Below are positions 9,093-18,412 of a DNA stretch of 20,357 nucleotides, one piece after another (position 1 is the stretch's first letter; every line of letters starts with the position of its first letter). Source of the stretch: Larix sibirica. Its lineage: Eukaryota > Streptophyta > Pinopsida > Pinales > Pinaceae. The position numbers and the translations under genes are program-made. The stretch spans positions 52,793 through 73,149 of the forward strand of contig NWUY0300012084.1 in assembly GCA_004151065.3 (NCBI GenBank), in the 5' to 3' direction. The notes beneath the pieces are model-generated. The model ran no database searches. It was not told the DNA's origin and was given only the letters and a program-made list of their open reading frames with translations.

Positions 9093-12000
9093 TCAAAGGA
9101 GAAAGGAAATTGTGGCACATGAGTAAGTATAAGGGGAATGATGCTATAAAATCCAAGGGCACTTTGGTTCAAATCCTCCAGCATGTAATTACAATGTTGG
9201 TAAATATCACCCTCCTTCATACTTAGAACTTTCTTTTATACTTGAAAGAAGTGGTTTAGGGAGTTAGGTCAGGTATAACTAAGTCCATGTGAAATAGCAA
9301 CGACTCCAACTACCCGAAACACACGTGTGATCATACGTACTTTAATTATTTTCAAATTTTTTGAGGTATGCACATGTTTCTAAAGGGTAACTAGTGTATA
9401 TGCTAGTTTCTAACTAAAACACATGTATGCAAGTAAAAATATAATTTTTTGAAGGATCTTTTGACATTTTGATGTGCAGAAGGATGTAGTGGTTTTTTAA
9501 TCATTAGTGAGTTAGTAAATTCTATAATAGATGCCCCCTATTATATAAGTTTAGAAGATGATCTGATAGCCAAAATGCATTATCATATACTAGAATCTTA
9601 ATTAGAGGTCCCAAGTGGGATTCACCAGGACTAGATCGAGACAGCTAGCTACAATAAAAAACCAAGGATCAGAACACTGTCTTCCCTAGGTGGGCATACC
9701 TGTTGAGGGAAAATTGTCACAAGTGTGGGTAGTCTTCCCTCTTTTTATACTTGTAGGTTGCAACAAGGAAACAATATTAGATTTGGGTTAGTATTCCATG
9801 CATCAAATGACAAAGAAAAACTCAAAGAAATAAAAGTAAAATGGGAAAGTGCTAAGGAAAATAAAAGAAAGGAGAAGACTTTGCTAAACCAAATTATATT
9901 TTCCCAATGGTAACGCTTGTTAGAGTAGTGTTACCTAGGAGGTGGAGGCTTATATGGAATCCAACAAAATCCCTTAGGGAGGGTCCCTTTTTGTCCACAC
10001 AAATGCTTGATTAAAAAATTAGAACAATAGAGGAAAACAATTGCTTCTTAAGGAAGACAAAAAGAGAGTTTTGCATTCCAAATACTGATAAGAAGTGGGT
10101 TGAAACATGATCGCTCACACCAATTCTTGCATAATAAATTTTATCTATATTTATCTTTGTATAATGCATGCCCATGGATTCATTTTATACGAAAATGGAG
10201 GCCTTGAAACATATAGATCCCAAAGTGAATGTGAATGCTCAGGAATTGGTTTTCCAAGTACGTGAAGGGATTTATTGAATGATCTAAAGCATGTGAGGTG
10301 TCCAATTTTGATTTTGGAACCAAAAGTGTTGTTATAAGCCTTGAATGTGTCATGGAAGGTAGGTTGTCCCATCAATGGTACAACTAGGTGAATTTCGAAG
10401 AACAAGTGTTGAATAGAAAGTCACGCTATTAGTGTGAGTCCTCAATGCAAAGGTCATGTGGTTGTCCATAATGAATCACTTTATCATTCTAAGGTTCAGT
10501 TTCTATATGGATATGATGTGGATGTCTTTGATGAGATACATGACGTATGTTGATGATTTTCTCCTACAATATTATCCAAAATTTCGCATCTGTGTGAAAT
10601 TTAGGCGTTAATATATTCCCCTCAATGTATGAGGTTTGGAAGGTATTGTATGGCCGAAATGCATCATCCTTTATTTCTCTCTTATTCCAAATTGAGAGTT
10701 ATCAAGTATTGTGGGAAAAAGAATTTCCCATGGGTGAGGTTGTTGGTGATGGTCGTTGAATTCAATAATGGAAATGGTAACAAAGATTAATGGTGGTTTA
10801 TACAAATGAGACAGGCATCCCTATGCTCGTGAAAATCTATCAAATTGGATTACAATAAGAGGACGCCAAGGGGTCAACTCTACAAACTGTTGATAGAGGG
10901 ATGAAGGAGGATTTGATCCCTATCTACGTAAATGGATCTTGAAATATTGATGATGCTGTTGATGCCAAAGAAACGGAATTGTTGATGATTGTGAACAACC
11001 CATGGAGGTGGGAGGCTTGAATAATGATGAAGTTGTTGGGTGGGTAACTTTCTTATATCCGATGAGTATTTTTTGTTAATCATAAATGTGAACAAAGCTG
11101 TCGTTGAAACGTATGACTCCCCTTAATGAAATAGACTTGTTGGCCTTGGGCATAGGGGAAACCACTGAGTTAGGGAGCACTGATAATTCTCTCTACTTAT
11201 TTTGAGGTGAGAGTCCATTATTTTGATGAGAAAGGACCCCAAGATGCAATCATAACTACTTCAACTCTCATAATGAGATGATCTTATGTCAATGAGAGTT
11301 GAACCAAGTGGTAGGATGAGGGTCTTATCATGAGAACCAAGATCATTTTGTAACCAACTGGGACACAAACATAACTGACAAAATATTGGTTGATAAGAGT
11401 GGGGATCATGAATTCCCTTAATCAATATAAATTGGGTGAGTAGGTTATGACAACATACTTTGAGTGGTAATGCATGGTGTAACAGAGGGGAATAGACTGC
11501 AGATGAATATTGTATCATACATGTAATTACTGATGGGGTAAGGTATCTGGACGACAAAATTGAGGGCATTGGGGTTGTATGGACTTAATACGTTGATTAA
11601 GGGATACCAAGGGGTGCTACCAAAAATAATAATGTGATGGGTTTCCATGATTTTAAGTGAGTCAGGGAACCAATTTATACAAAAAGAATTATTTTGTTTC
11701 TTTGTACATACTAGAAGACAACTTCCCATTTAATAAATTCCATGCACAACATTCATGCGGGAATGACTAAATGATATTGGTGTACTCAGATGTTGGGGAC
11801 CCTTTTTGATCTTATCGGGGGTTGTTGATAAGAGAGGAAACTCGAATGGTATATTTCTTATGAATGGGATGAAAGGTTATCTATGAATCATTATCATAAC
11901 ATTGTGTTGGGGAATCTAGCGGTGTGATTTGATAGAATGCAAAGTGATGACATGTTTCAACTTGAAAAACTTGGTGATTAATCAGATTCCAAGGAATCGG

Positions 12001-12500
12001 TGGTTTGATATCATGGGTTCCAAAGTGTGAGGGGATTGTAATGGTATGCACACCCATGGGGTATCATGCTATCTCATGATAATGACATTGATGATGAGTC
12101 TTAATCAAGGAATGGGGCCTTGTGGACATCAACGGGATCACTAGATAAGTGCAATGTAAATAGAGGGAATACATTTCCTATATGCAAGGTCAAGATTATA
12201 TACCTTGGAATGGGGCTGGAACATTGTTTGAATGATGGGAGACTTGATTCTTGTTGAACATATTTCACACGTGATGCAAATACCCAAGCATAACAATGAT
12301 AATGATAAGGATATTAACAAATGCAAAAAGAATTACCAAGAAACTGATACCTGGAGAGGTGGTTGAAAAATAGGTGTTGGATTAATTTTGGATGGAAACT
12401 AAATAGACAATACCATGCTAAAGAGTTTATAGTACTAATCGTAGTGGTGACGACAATTCGTCAAAGAGAGATATCATTTGTATGATTGCGGCTGTTGAAA
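9093..12500. other. Long unassigned segment
   Basis: I find no recognisable gene. From roughly 10150 to 12480 the plus strand is richer in G and in gatg/tgatg strings than its surroundings, which hints at a decayed element with a coding or leader region, but no family motif appears in any frame. Candidate frames (9725-9913 plus, 10151-10405 minus, 11261-11569 minus, 11445-11729 minus) overlap or have low-information composition. A tRNA B-box-like string, ggttcaaatcc, near 9167 lacks a matching A box. A palindromic acacgtgt with a G-box core lies near 9321. Confidence 0.3.
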
Positions 12501-12513
12501 ATTGGGACAACTG

Positions 12514-12548
12514 CCTATAAATAGGGATTAGGGTTTAGGGTTTAAGGT
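12514..12548 (+). promoter_or_regulatory. TATA box followed by telo-box repeats
   Basis: CTATAAATAG at 12514-12523 is followed at once by attagggtttagggttta, close to three units of the plant telomere heptamer TTTAGGG. In plants such telo boxes sit just downstream of the TATA element in many promoters and early 5' UTRs, and short interstitial telomere-like tracts are also common. A coding relic begins about 500 bp downstream at 13051 on the same strand, so this may be its promoter. The 10-mer gctgttgaaa flanks the site on both sides (12491 and 12561). Confidence 0.5.
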
Positions 12549-13050
12549 TTATGTTTTAGGGCTGTTGAAATCATTTGTACCATTCATGCTTTGTATACCC
12601 TATAAGAATTTTTGTTGTTTATGGGAGATTTGACTGATGGATTTAGTTCTGCCCTCATTTTCAGCAAATTACTATTTATCTTGGGGGGTTAAATGAACTG
12701 TACAGTTGGCCATAGGTTTTTTCGGATGACCACATGGGTATCAAGGGAACCTCTACATGGATTAGTGTGGGGGTTCCTTCGAAAGTCACATGTCACATGG
12801 GAGTTTCTCTACACGATTGTGTTATGATTCCACACGACTGTTAAATGGACATTCATGGAGTAGCACAATCATGCGAAGTGCATCCCGTGCAATTAATGGG
12901 ATCAAGTTAAAATTTTGGACCCACACTGGTTGCATGAATTTTAAAGGAAAAATCATGTATGACTTTGTCTTTTTTATTTGATTTTGATTATGGGGACTAA
13001 TATACGTTTTTTATTTGTTTTTGTGTTTGCAAGATACCTTATTTGAGATC

Positions 13051-13741
13051 ATGGATATGATTGAGTGGTGTGAAAACCACCATGATGCTTTAACGGAGCA
13101 TGTTCAAGGAGATCTTGCTGCTAAGCAAGCCCTACAAGATTGCTCAAGTACTTACTATGTCCCTTAATGTGGTCAAGTGAAGACCTTATGAGAGATCTAT
13201 TAGGGATGTGGGACCTCGATCAAGAACTTTTCCTCATTGGTGAGGAGGTCTTCACATTGGAGTTTCATGACATTTTGTTTTACATGGCCTCTCCCTACTC
13301 GGGGGATTCAGGAGCCTCTCCATGCTTCCTTGTTTGGTTTTCATATCATATACCATTTGGTGTACTATTACTATGGTGGTGTATCAGCGGCCAAAAATAT
13401 TGGTCAAATCAAAATTGCTTGTATACAGGATCTGGCTACTAGGGAGGTTGCAGTCGTCATGCTTAGGGTGCTGGGGAAGTGAACGCTCATAGGATTTCAG
13501 GTTGTCGTCTCTTTTAGGTTTAGCGAGTGTTAGATGGAACCGAGGTCACTTGGGTGCATATGTTGTTACATATCATGCATTGTTTATGACCAAGATGGTG
13601 AGGAGGGGCCACGAGGTATTTACCTATTGGAGTATCACGTGCTCCTATTTATTTCATAGCATCCCATCACTCGAACCCCTTCACTATTGGATTAAAATGT
13701 CTCATTCCGTGCTTTTTCGGCAATTTTTTACGTCGGACTGA
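13051..13741 (+). pseudogene. Frameshifted relic resembling a plant-mobile-domain-type protein
   Basis: Four consecutive blocks in changing frames read like one protein. 13051-13164 starts MDMIEWCENHHDALTEHVQG and ends at a stop. 13140 onward holds DLMRDLLGMWDLDQELFLIG, then EEVFTLEFHDI. 13280-13482 has VSAAKNIGQIKIACIQDLA. 13502-13741 has LGAYVVTYHALF, then FTYWSITCSYLFHSIPSLEP. The layout of hydrophobic DLL..WD, an FxIGxEVFTLEFxDI strand and downstream helices recalls the plant mobile domain and aminotransferase-like family associated with transposons, where such a strand precedes a LTGL-type motif; this is family knowledge applied by eye. An intron-acceptor-like tttgcaag lies just before the first ATG. 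At least three frame changes mean it is not functional. It could instead be an unrelated transposon protein. Confidence 0.5.
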
Positions 13742-13888
13742 CATGGATTTTAACATCGGACAAATTTCCATAGACAAACATCACTTAAGCAACATTACAA
13801 AGCATGGAACTAACGTGGAATACCACTTGGTTTGTTTCATAAATATCTCGTAAAAAACTTGGATAGAACGCCAGTTCAACGTTGACGT
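13742..13888. other. Spacer between coding relic and tandem arrays
   Basis: No gene is seen. Two related strings, acgtcggac at about 13729 and acatcggac at about 13753, resemble sub-motifs of the arrays that follow, so repeat-derived DNA may begin here. Confidence 0.3.
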
Positions 13889-14224
13889 TATGTCAGAAAA
13901 GCGATGCTCCCTGACATCAGTTGAATATCTGAAAAGAGATGTTGCCTAGGGTGAAACAACCATCAATTTAATGTCCTACAAGATACATTCCCAAAGTGGA
14001 TTGAACATCAATTAAAGGTCCAAAAATCTACGTTTGCAAAATGGATCTAATGACGATTAAATGAATGAAAAATCTACCTTTGGAACATGGATCTAACGTC
14101 GCTCAAATATCCACAAAACTACACTTGCAGCGTGGACCTAACATCAGTCATACGTCTGAAAAGCTACATTTAAAACGTAGACCTAAATTCAGTTAAATGT
14201 CCAATAAGCCACATCTACAATCCC
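13889..14224 (+). repeat. Tandem array, 45-bp period, about 7.5 units
   Basis: Units begin near 13889, 13925, 13971, 14016, 14061, 14107, 14152 and 14197; from 13971 on nearly every unit is 45 or 46 bp. The consensus can be described as atgtcc(g/a)a(a)aagctac followed by (a)tttg(c)aac(a)tgga and then (t/c)ctaacatcagttaa. Divergence between units is substantial, so the array is old. Although 45 is a multiple of three, stop codons recur in the units, so it does not look like a coding repeat. The last unit merges into a longer repeat that starts with the same ccaataagccac string. Confidence 0.85.
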
Positions 14225-14720
14225 TCAAATAAAAAACGAGGATGCTCCATCAAATGAACAACGAGTATTCTCTAAATAATCGACGTTAGACTTATGCTAC
14301 CGATGTTCAATCCATGCCACTCCTACATTAGATGAATCTCGGTTAAACATTTGATAAGCCACATTTATGAATGGATTGTAAAAAAAGAGCGTGGACATGA
14401 TGTCCAAGTACCATTGAATGAACTTTGGATAACCTGTAAATAATTAAAATTAGAGTTATGCTACCGACATTCGAACCATGCCTCTCCTACATCGGGTGAA
14501 TGTTGGGTAAACATCCAATAAGCCACGTTTAAAAATGGCTTGAACAAAAAAAAACATGGACTTAATTTCCAAGTCTTATCAAAGGAACATCGATTAACCC
14601 ATAAATAATTGACATTAGAGTTCTACTAACGATTTTCAAACCAAGTCTCTCGTACGTTGAATGCACGTCAGTTAAAAATCCAATAAGGTTTTCTTATAAA
14701 TGGCCTAAAATTTGTAATTT
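14201..14720 (+). repeat. Tandem array, about 165-bp period, three units plus partial
   Basis: Units run 14201-14350 (150 bp, with a deletion), 14351-14514 (164 bp) and 14515-14679 (165 bp), with a partial unit from 14680. Each starts with (cc/tt)(a/g)ataagccac, contains a taaataat(t/c)(a/g)a(a/c)(a)tta block and a ctac(c)gat(g/a)ttc string, and ends in (g)tta aacat. The head of this unit equals the head of the 45-bp unit upstream, suggesting the longer repeat arose from, or captured, the shorter one. Confidence 0.8.
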
Positions 14721-14782
14721 GTGTGCACAATGTTTTCCTAGTCTATAATAAAATGCAAGCGATCAATGGCTTGTAATAAATA

Positions 14783-14920
14783 GGTTGCATTTCCTCAAAA
14801 GTTTCCAGTGGTTCAATGGGTTGCACTGCCTCAAAAATTTTCATTGGTTCAATGGGTTGCGCTTACTCAAAATTTTCCATTGGTTCAATGGGTTGCACTT
14901 CCTCAAAATCTGTCATTACC
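14783..14920 (+). repeat. Tandem array, 36-bp period, about 3.8 units
   Basis: Units start at 14783, 14819, 14855 and 14891, each ggttgcac(t)(t/g)cctcaaa followed by a(t)tttccattggttcaatg. The period is exactly 36 bp, so every frame gives a 12-residue repeat. On the plus strand the frame from 14816 reads MGCTASKIFIGS then MGCAYSKFSIGS then MGCTSSKS. On the minus strand the units read as an acidic, proline-containing repeat of EEVQPIEPMENF type with one TAA. The minus-strand reading looks more protein-like and joins a coding relic at 14914-15224, but neither is proven. Confidence 0.85.
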
Positions 14921-15224
14921 TATGAAGCTAGCATGATCTCTTTTACTAAAATAAAATACATTCATTATTATTCTCATGTCCATCAGTCATATGTCTTTCT
15001 TTGGATTCTCATATGTTGAAAAGAGGGATTGTTCTCCATGAAAATCCAAAGTATCTTTAATAGCAACAATGTAGCCTCCAATTTGGATTCCCAATAATGG
15101 ATTTTGAGATGAGAGGGGAAACGTTTGCACCATTTTTTCCCACTATGACATCTCTAGCATTCAATACATTTGCAAGACGTGTCAATTAATCATCTAGGAT
15201 GTAATATCCAAGATCTACACGATA
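14914..15224 (-). pseudogene. Degenerate coding relic of unknown family
   Basis: Minus-strand frames upstream of the 36-bp array have coding character in pieces. From about 15224 to 15058 one frame reads VDLGYYILDD, a stop, then LTRLANVLNARDVIVGKNGA and SPLISKSIIGNPNWRL. A second frame overlapping its end reads IQIGGYIVAIKDTLDFHGEQ, continues past one TGA, and leads towards the repeat, where MTDFEEVQPIEP begins at 14916. Frame changes and stops mean it is not functional. I do not recognise the protein. Coding origin is inferred from composition and from long open runs in otherwise stop-rich DNA. Confidence 0.35.
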
Positions 15225-16675
15225 ATATTTCTATTTGATCAATTATCCAAAACAAGTTCAAAGTATAACTACAATGGTCCATGTATTTATTATCATGTAA
15301 CTGAACTAGTCCTTTAAAATACTGCAAATTTTCCTTTGATTATTCACACACTAAGAGTTTTGAAAAACAAGAATTATGATGAGGTAGATTGTATGTTAAC
15401 AAGTCTTGAAGGTAGGTTCTTTCTTACAAGTTACCATCAACCTTGTTTCATTCACATCAAACCTTTCATTTAGGACCCTATGTTCAACATTAATAGTTTT
15501 TACACCATTTTAGTTCTTAATTAAATTCTTCTTTCACATCAACTTTTGGGCTCTAAGATTATCAAATAAGGTGAGACCTTTGTTGCATTTAACAATTTTG
15601 TGGGGTGTCACAAATGATAGATGTTGGATCTATTTTCATTATGTTAGTGACCTAGGTTGGTTTTGGTAACGAGGGATTCTCCATGATATCTTCAAGCATT
15701 TGATATACTACCTTCCTAGTGCAAAGGAACTTCTCTAATAAAATCTGAAAAATAGGCACATTATGTGGAGACAAGTTAAAATAATTCACAATGGATATTA
15801 CACTTGATTGGTTGACTATGATTCAATGCTTGTGTGAATTCAAAAAAGTTATGTTTTTTATGAAACACACTACAATATATCTATTTTTGCAATTGAAAAC
15901 TAAAATATATTACTAGTGATGGTTTTTGCAAAACTTAATGATCATTTGCTACAAGGGGAATACCACACAATTTTGTTACATTAAAGTAATACAAAATGGT
16001 CAATATCTCATAGTAAAAAGAAAAAAATCATCTAAAAATAAATTAAACTAAGTTTGTATATATAATGAAATCCTTCTGTAAAGCTTAAGAAATTACATCG
16101 TATTACATGAGAATTAATAGGTCTCTAAATAGTCCATAGGTGAATTGCCACATATTTGTACTACAGTCCTTCAATGTATTACTATTTGATTTTGATTTTA
16201 AACATAAAATTGAAATGTCTTACAAAATCCCTTGACATACTAGATATGGTGAACCATTCTTCCCATCTCCTTCAGTCATCCATGAACATTAACATATTTT
16301 GTATTTCCCTTCTAAGCATAGGTTGCATTATCATGGTATGTGGATGCTATAGGAATTTCTATTTTCATATCAAGTTATGAAGTGATTCTATTAGCTCTTA
16401 TTATGTTCTGATCTTCACCTCATCACTCTTGTGATATTAAGTTTTTTATGTAGTAAGAACATTCAAAACTAATTAACAATTTTTTTAATCACACAATATA
16501 TGAAAAATCTCTTGGTAGATTCAAATTGAAGACAACTTTTAATCTTACCATATTTTATTGATTTGGTATGTACTAACTAGATAAAAATGATTTGTTCCAC
16601 TAGGTAGTTTTTGTGCTTACCTAGACCTTTATCAATTGTATGCATGCATCAAGCCAATTGATATGAACTCCTTAT
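15225..16675. other. AT-rich stretch with only scraps of possible coding sequence
   Basis: No gene can be supported. Short minus-strand pieces with coding-like composition appear near 15640-15760 (FLCTRKVVYQMLEDIMENPS) and near 15430-15530 (INVEHRVLNERFDVNETRLM), but they are not in one frame and match nothing I know. A plus-strand frame at 16156-16380 (74 codons) is AT-rich and hydrophobic without motif support. Confidence 0.3.
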
Positions 16676-17243
16676 CTAACATGAGATTTCTATTGGATTG
16701 CATTTAACAAGTTCACCTTTGCGATTCCACAACTTTGGTTTGGTATGAGGCCTGACGTTTGCACATTCTAAGATTTTTGAACCCATAAATTGTCAATTCT
16801 AAATAGAACTAAATGATCCAACCAAAATTTTCCCTACAAGATCATCATGCTTTATTTCACTATTTAGGACCTTAATCTCAAACAACAAATTATGATCAAG
16901 GTATTGATAGGTAATGCACTGAATACCTTCAACCTATGTTATAATTCATTACAATGGATTGGTTCCTTACAACATATAGGTCTATGGTTAGTTGCATCAT
17001 AGGAGGATGGGGGAGAATTCAAATCTTTATTAGCTCGGCAATAGAATCATAAACTGTTATTTTTAGTGAGAATCCAAAATAGATCCAGGGGGAGTCACAA
17101 GAACATCATCAAATGTCATTGTGATCTTTTCTCTAAGAAAATAGGGACTGTCATTTTTATCCAAAGGCATCTCTATTTAGACAATTTAGTCTCAATATAT
17201 GAAGTTCAATTGCTACACATTGGGATTGGAATGCTATCTCCTC
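16676..17243 (-). pseudogene. C2-domain protein relic, possibly copine (BONZAI)-like
   Basis: C2 domains bind calcium and phospholipid. Two minus-strand pieces fit its two ends. 17243-17063 reads EIAFQSQCVAIELHILRLNC then LNRDAFG and, after a one-base shift, KNDSPYFLREKITMTFDDV, matching the C2 signature (K)D(x)FGKSDPY(F)L. 16933-16676 reads CITYQYLDHNLLFEIKVLNS then EIKHDDLVGKILVG, the C-terminal C2 strand with its (K)HD(D)L(I/V)GK loop, and ends with a stop at 16676-16678 after two internal stops. An AG acceptor-like catag precedes 16933. The HDLIGK-like loop and DPYFL resemble the second C2 domain of plant copines, but no VWA domain was found downstream, so the subfamily is tentative. The frameshift and stops make it a pseudogene or gene fragment. 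Confidence 0.5.
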
Positions 17244-17352
17244 TTGAGTGATATATCATATCTCAATCCAACAATAAACTTTATGCAAAATATTATAATT
17301 TGGAAAATTTGATGCAGATGTGCTAGTTCTTAATCACGCAAGTACAACTTAC

Positions 17353-17408
17353 CCGACTTGTTGTCATGATCATGCAAGGTGGAGGAAGTTCCTATCCAGA
17401 CATCATAC
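17353..17408 (-). other. Exon-like block, 56 bp, with consensus splice sites
   Basis: Minus strand: tttctttttgtgtag, then the block, then gtaagttg. The polypyrimidine tract with TAG acceptor and the GTAAGT donor are both near consensus. The block reads MMSG, a stop, then ELPPPCMIMTTSR in the phase that continues from the 17545-17600 block. It lies directly upstream of the C2 relic on the same strand and may be an exon of the same decayed gene. Protein identity is unknown. Confidence 0.4.
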
Positions 17409-17544
17409 CTACACAAAAAGAAAACAAAAAGTATTAGATCATATATTGTACAATTATCTAAATACAACATAAATCGGTAAAAACAAACAAACTATCTATC
17501 TAAAAATCATAAGCATAAAGAAAATGAATATATCTTTTACTCAC

Positions 17545-17600
17545 CAAAGTCACTGGATTTACTGATAGTTATTAGTTGCATGTATGTTGCACGTGAAAAC
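17545..17600 (-). other. Second exon-like block, also 56 bp
   Basis: Minus strand: tgatttctgtag acceptor, then the block, then gtgagtaa donor. The open phase reads FSRATYMQLITISKSSDF, ending one base into a codon that the next block can complete, so the two blocks are phase-compatible across a 136-bp intron. Both having exactly 56 bp may be coincidence; their sequences are not alike. Identity is unknown. Confidence 0.4.
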
Positions 17601-17755
17601 CTACAGAAATCAATATGTAATAATAAGTTTATATATATAACTAAATGGTAAATAAATATGCAAATCAACATGTATCATACTCTACACAGACCGAAGGGGA
17701 ATACCTGTATGATATTCTCTCTGTTTTGAGAATAATTTATTCTCTACTAAATAGG

Positions 17756-17756
17756 N
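17756..17756. other. Ambiguous base (N) near a long C-run
   Basis: The only undetermined base in the window lies at 17756, about 35 bp before a homopolymer-rich stretch (cccctcccccccccctc). Local assembly quality may be lower here. Confidence 0.9.
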
Positions 17757-17856
17757 GAACAAAAAGGGTCATATGCACAGCCCGTCATGGCCCCTCCCCC
17801 CCCCTCACATCACTCTCAATTCCCCATACCTGATCTATTTATTGTAACATACTTGA

Positions 17857-18290
17857 AAAAAACACAACAACATAAAACATAACACTCATTTAAACTTGTA
17901 TTCAACCTAATGATGTGAAGATGCAATATGATATATCTTCAAATATTCAACTTATTAATTTCAAAGAAAGTAAACAAAAAAAATATTACAAAATTATTTA
18001 CACATACATAACTAGAATGTGGTTCTTAGCAAATTTGTATTTCCGATCGAAGATGATGATACTGCATGTTTCCATGTGCTCTCATAGTGACAACACTCCT
18101 TTTCCAAGTGGTTGTATGATATAGTATAGCTTCATAGCCATGAAGTGAGGCAAAGGGGTACCGTCCACTATGAGAACACATGGAAACATGGATTGTTGCT
18201 TATTTTTTACGTGCACCCAACAATTCATATGTCAACATGAACAAATCAAAGAAAATGAACATAGAGGCTAATTAAAACATCAAATAAAAT
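17857..18290 (+). repeat. Tandem duplication copy 1 (hairpin-bearing unit)
   Basis: This matches 18413-18830 in the same orientation. The left flank shares a perfect agatgcaatatgatatatct string extending to cttcaaat (17919 versus 18467). The right flank shares tgcacccaacaattcata (18212 versus 18753). The offset changes only from 548 to 541 bp across the unit, so the copies are head-to-tail with small indels. Each contains a long hairpin between the two flanks. Confidence 0.85.
18065..18190. repeat. Hairpin 1: 25-bp near-perfect inverted repeat, 76-nt loop
   Basis: The arms at 18065-18089 (catgtttccatgtgctctca plus tagtg) and 18166-18190 pair at 24 of 25 positions. Pairing continues imperfectly inward, with ccttttcc against ggcaaagg. 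The loop contains gtggttgtatgata at 18108-18121. The element could be a MITE-like foldback, an inverted-repeat siRNA source or a MIRNA-like precursor; the sequence alone does not decide between these. Confidence 0.8.
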
Positions 18291-18391
18291 GTCACACAGG
18301 GTGTAGAATAGACGGTGAATGGGTGTACTATTAAGGAACTCCTTTTTTTAGGTCACTAGTTCGAAACTCTGTGGGTACTAGCTTACAAAAA
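18264..18391 (+). mobile_element. SINE-like 128-bp insert between 21-bp direct repeats
   Basis: Identical 21-bp repeats, aaatcaaagaaaatgaacat plus a, lie at 18243-18263 and 18392-18412. Between them are 128 bp with a Pol III B-box-like agttcgaaact at 18358-18368 and an A-rich 3' end (cttacaaaa). Long perfect target duplications, an internal B box and an A tail are hallmarks of a young SINE. Against this, no clear A box was found, and the first 15-20 bases of the insert still align with the tail of duplication copy 2. The direct repeats could therefore instead mark the duplication junction. Both readings remain open. Confidence 0.4.
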
Positions 18392-18412
18392 AAATCAAAG
18401 AAAATGAACATA

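Noticed and set aside
9120-9190. tRNA-like stretch with ggttcaaatcc B-box string
   Set aside because: No A box or cloverleaf arms could be formed; probably chance.
11261-11729. Two overlapping minus-strand frames of about 100 codons
   Set aside because: They are in different frames over the same DNA with no family motif; likely chance in a stop-poor stretch.
14816-15019. Plus-strand frame with repeated MGC starts resembling N-myristoylation motifs
   Set aside because: The pattern follows from the 36-bp period; the rest of the frame is AT-rich and meaningless, and the minus strand reads better as coding.
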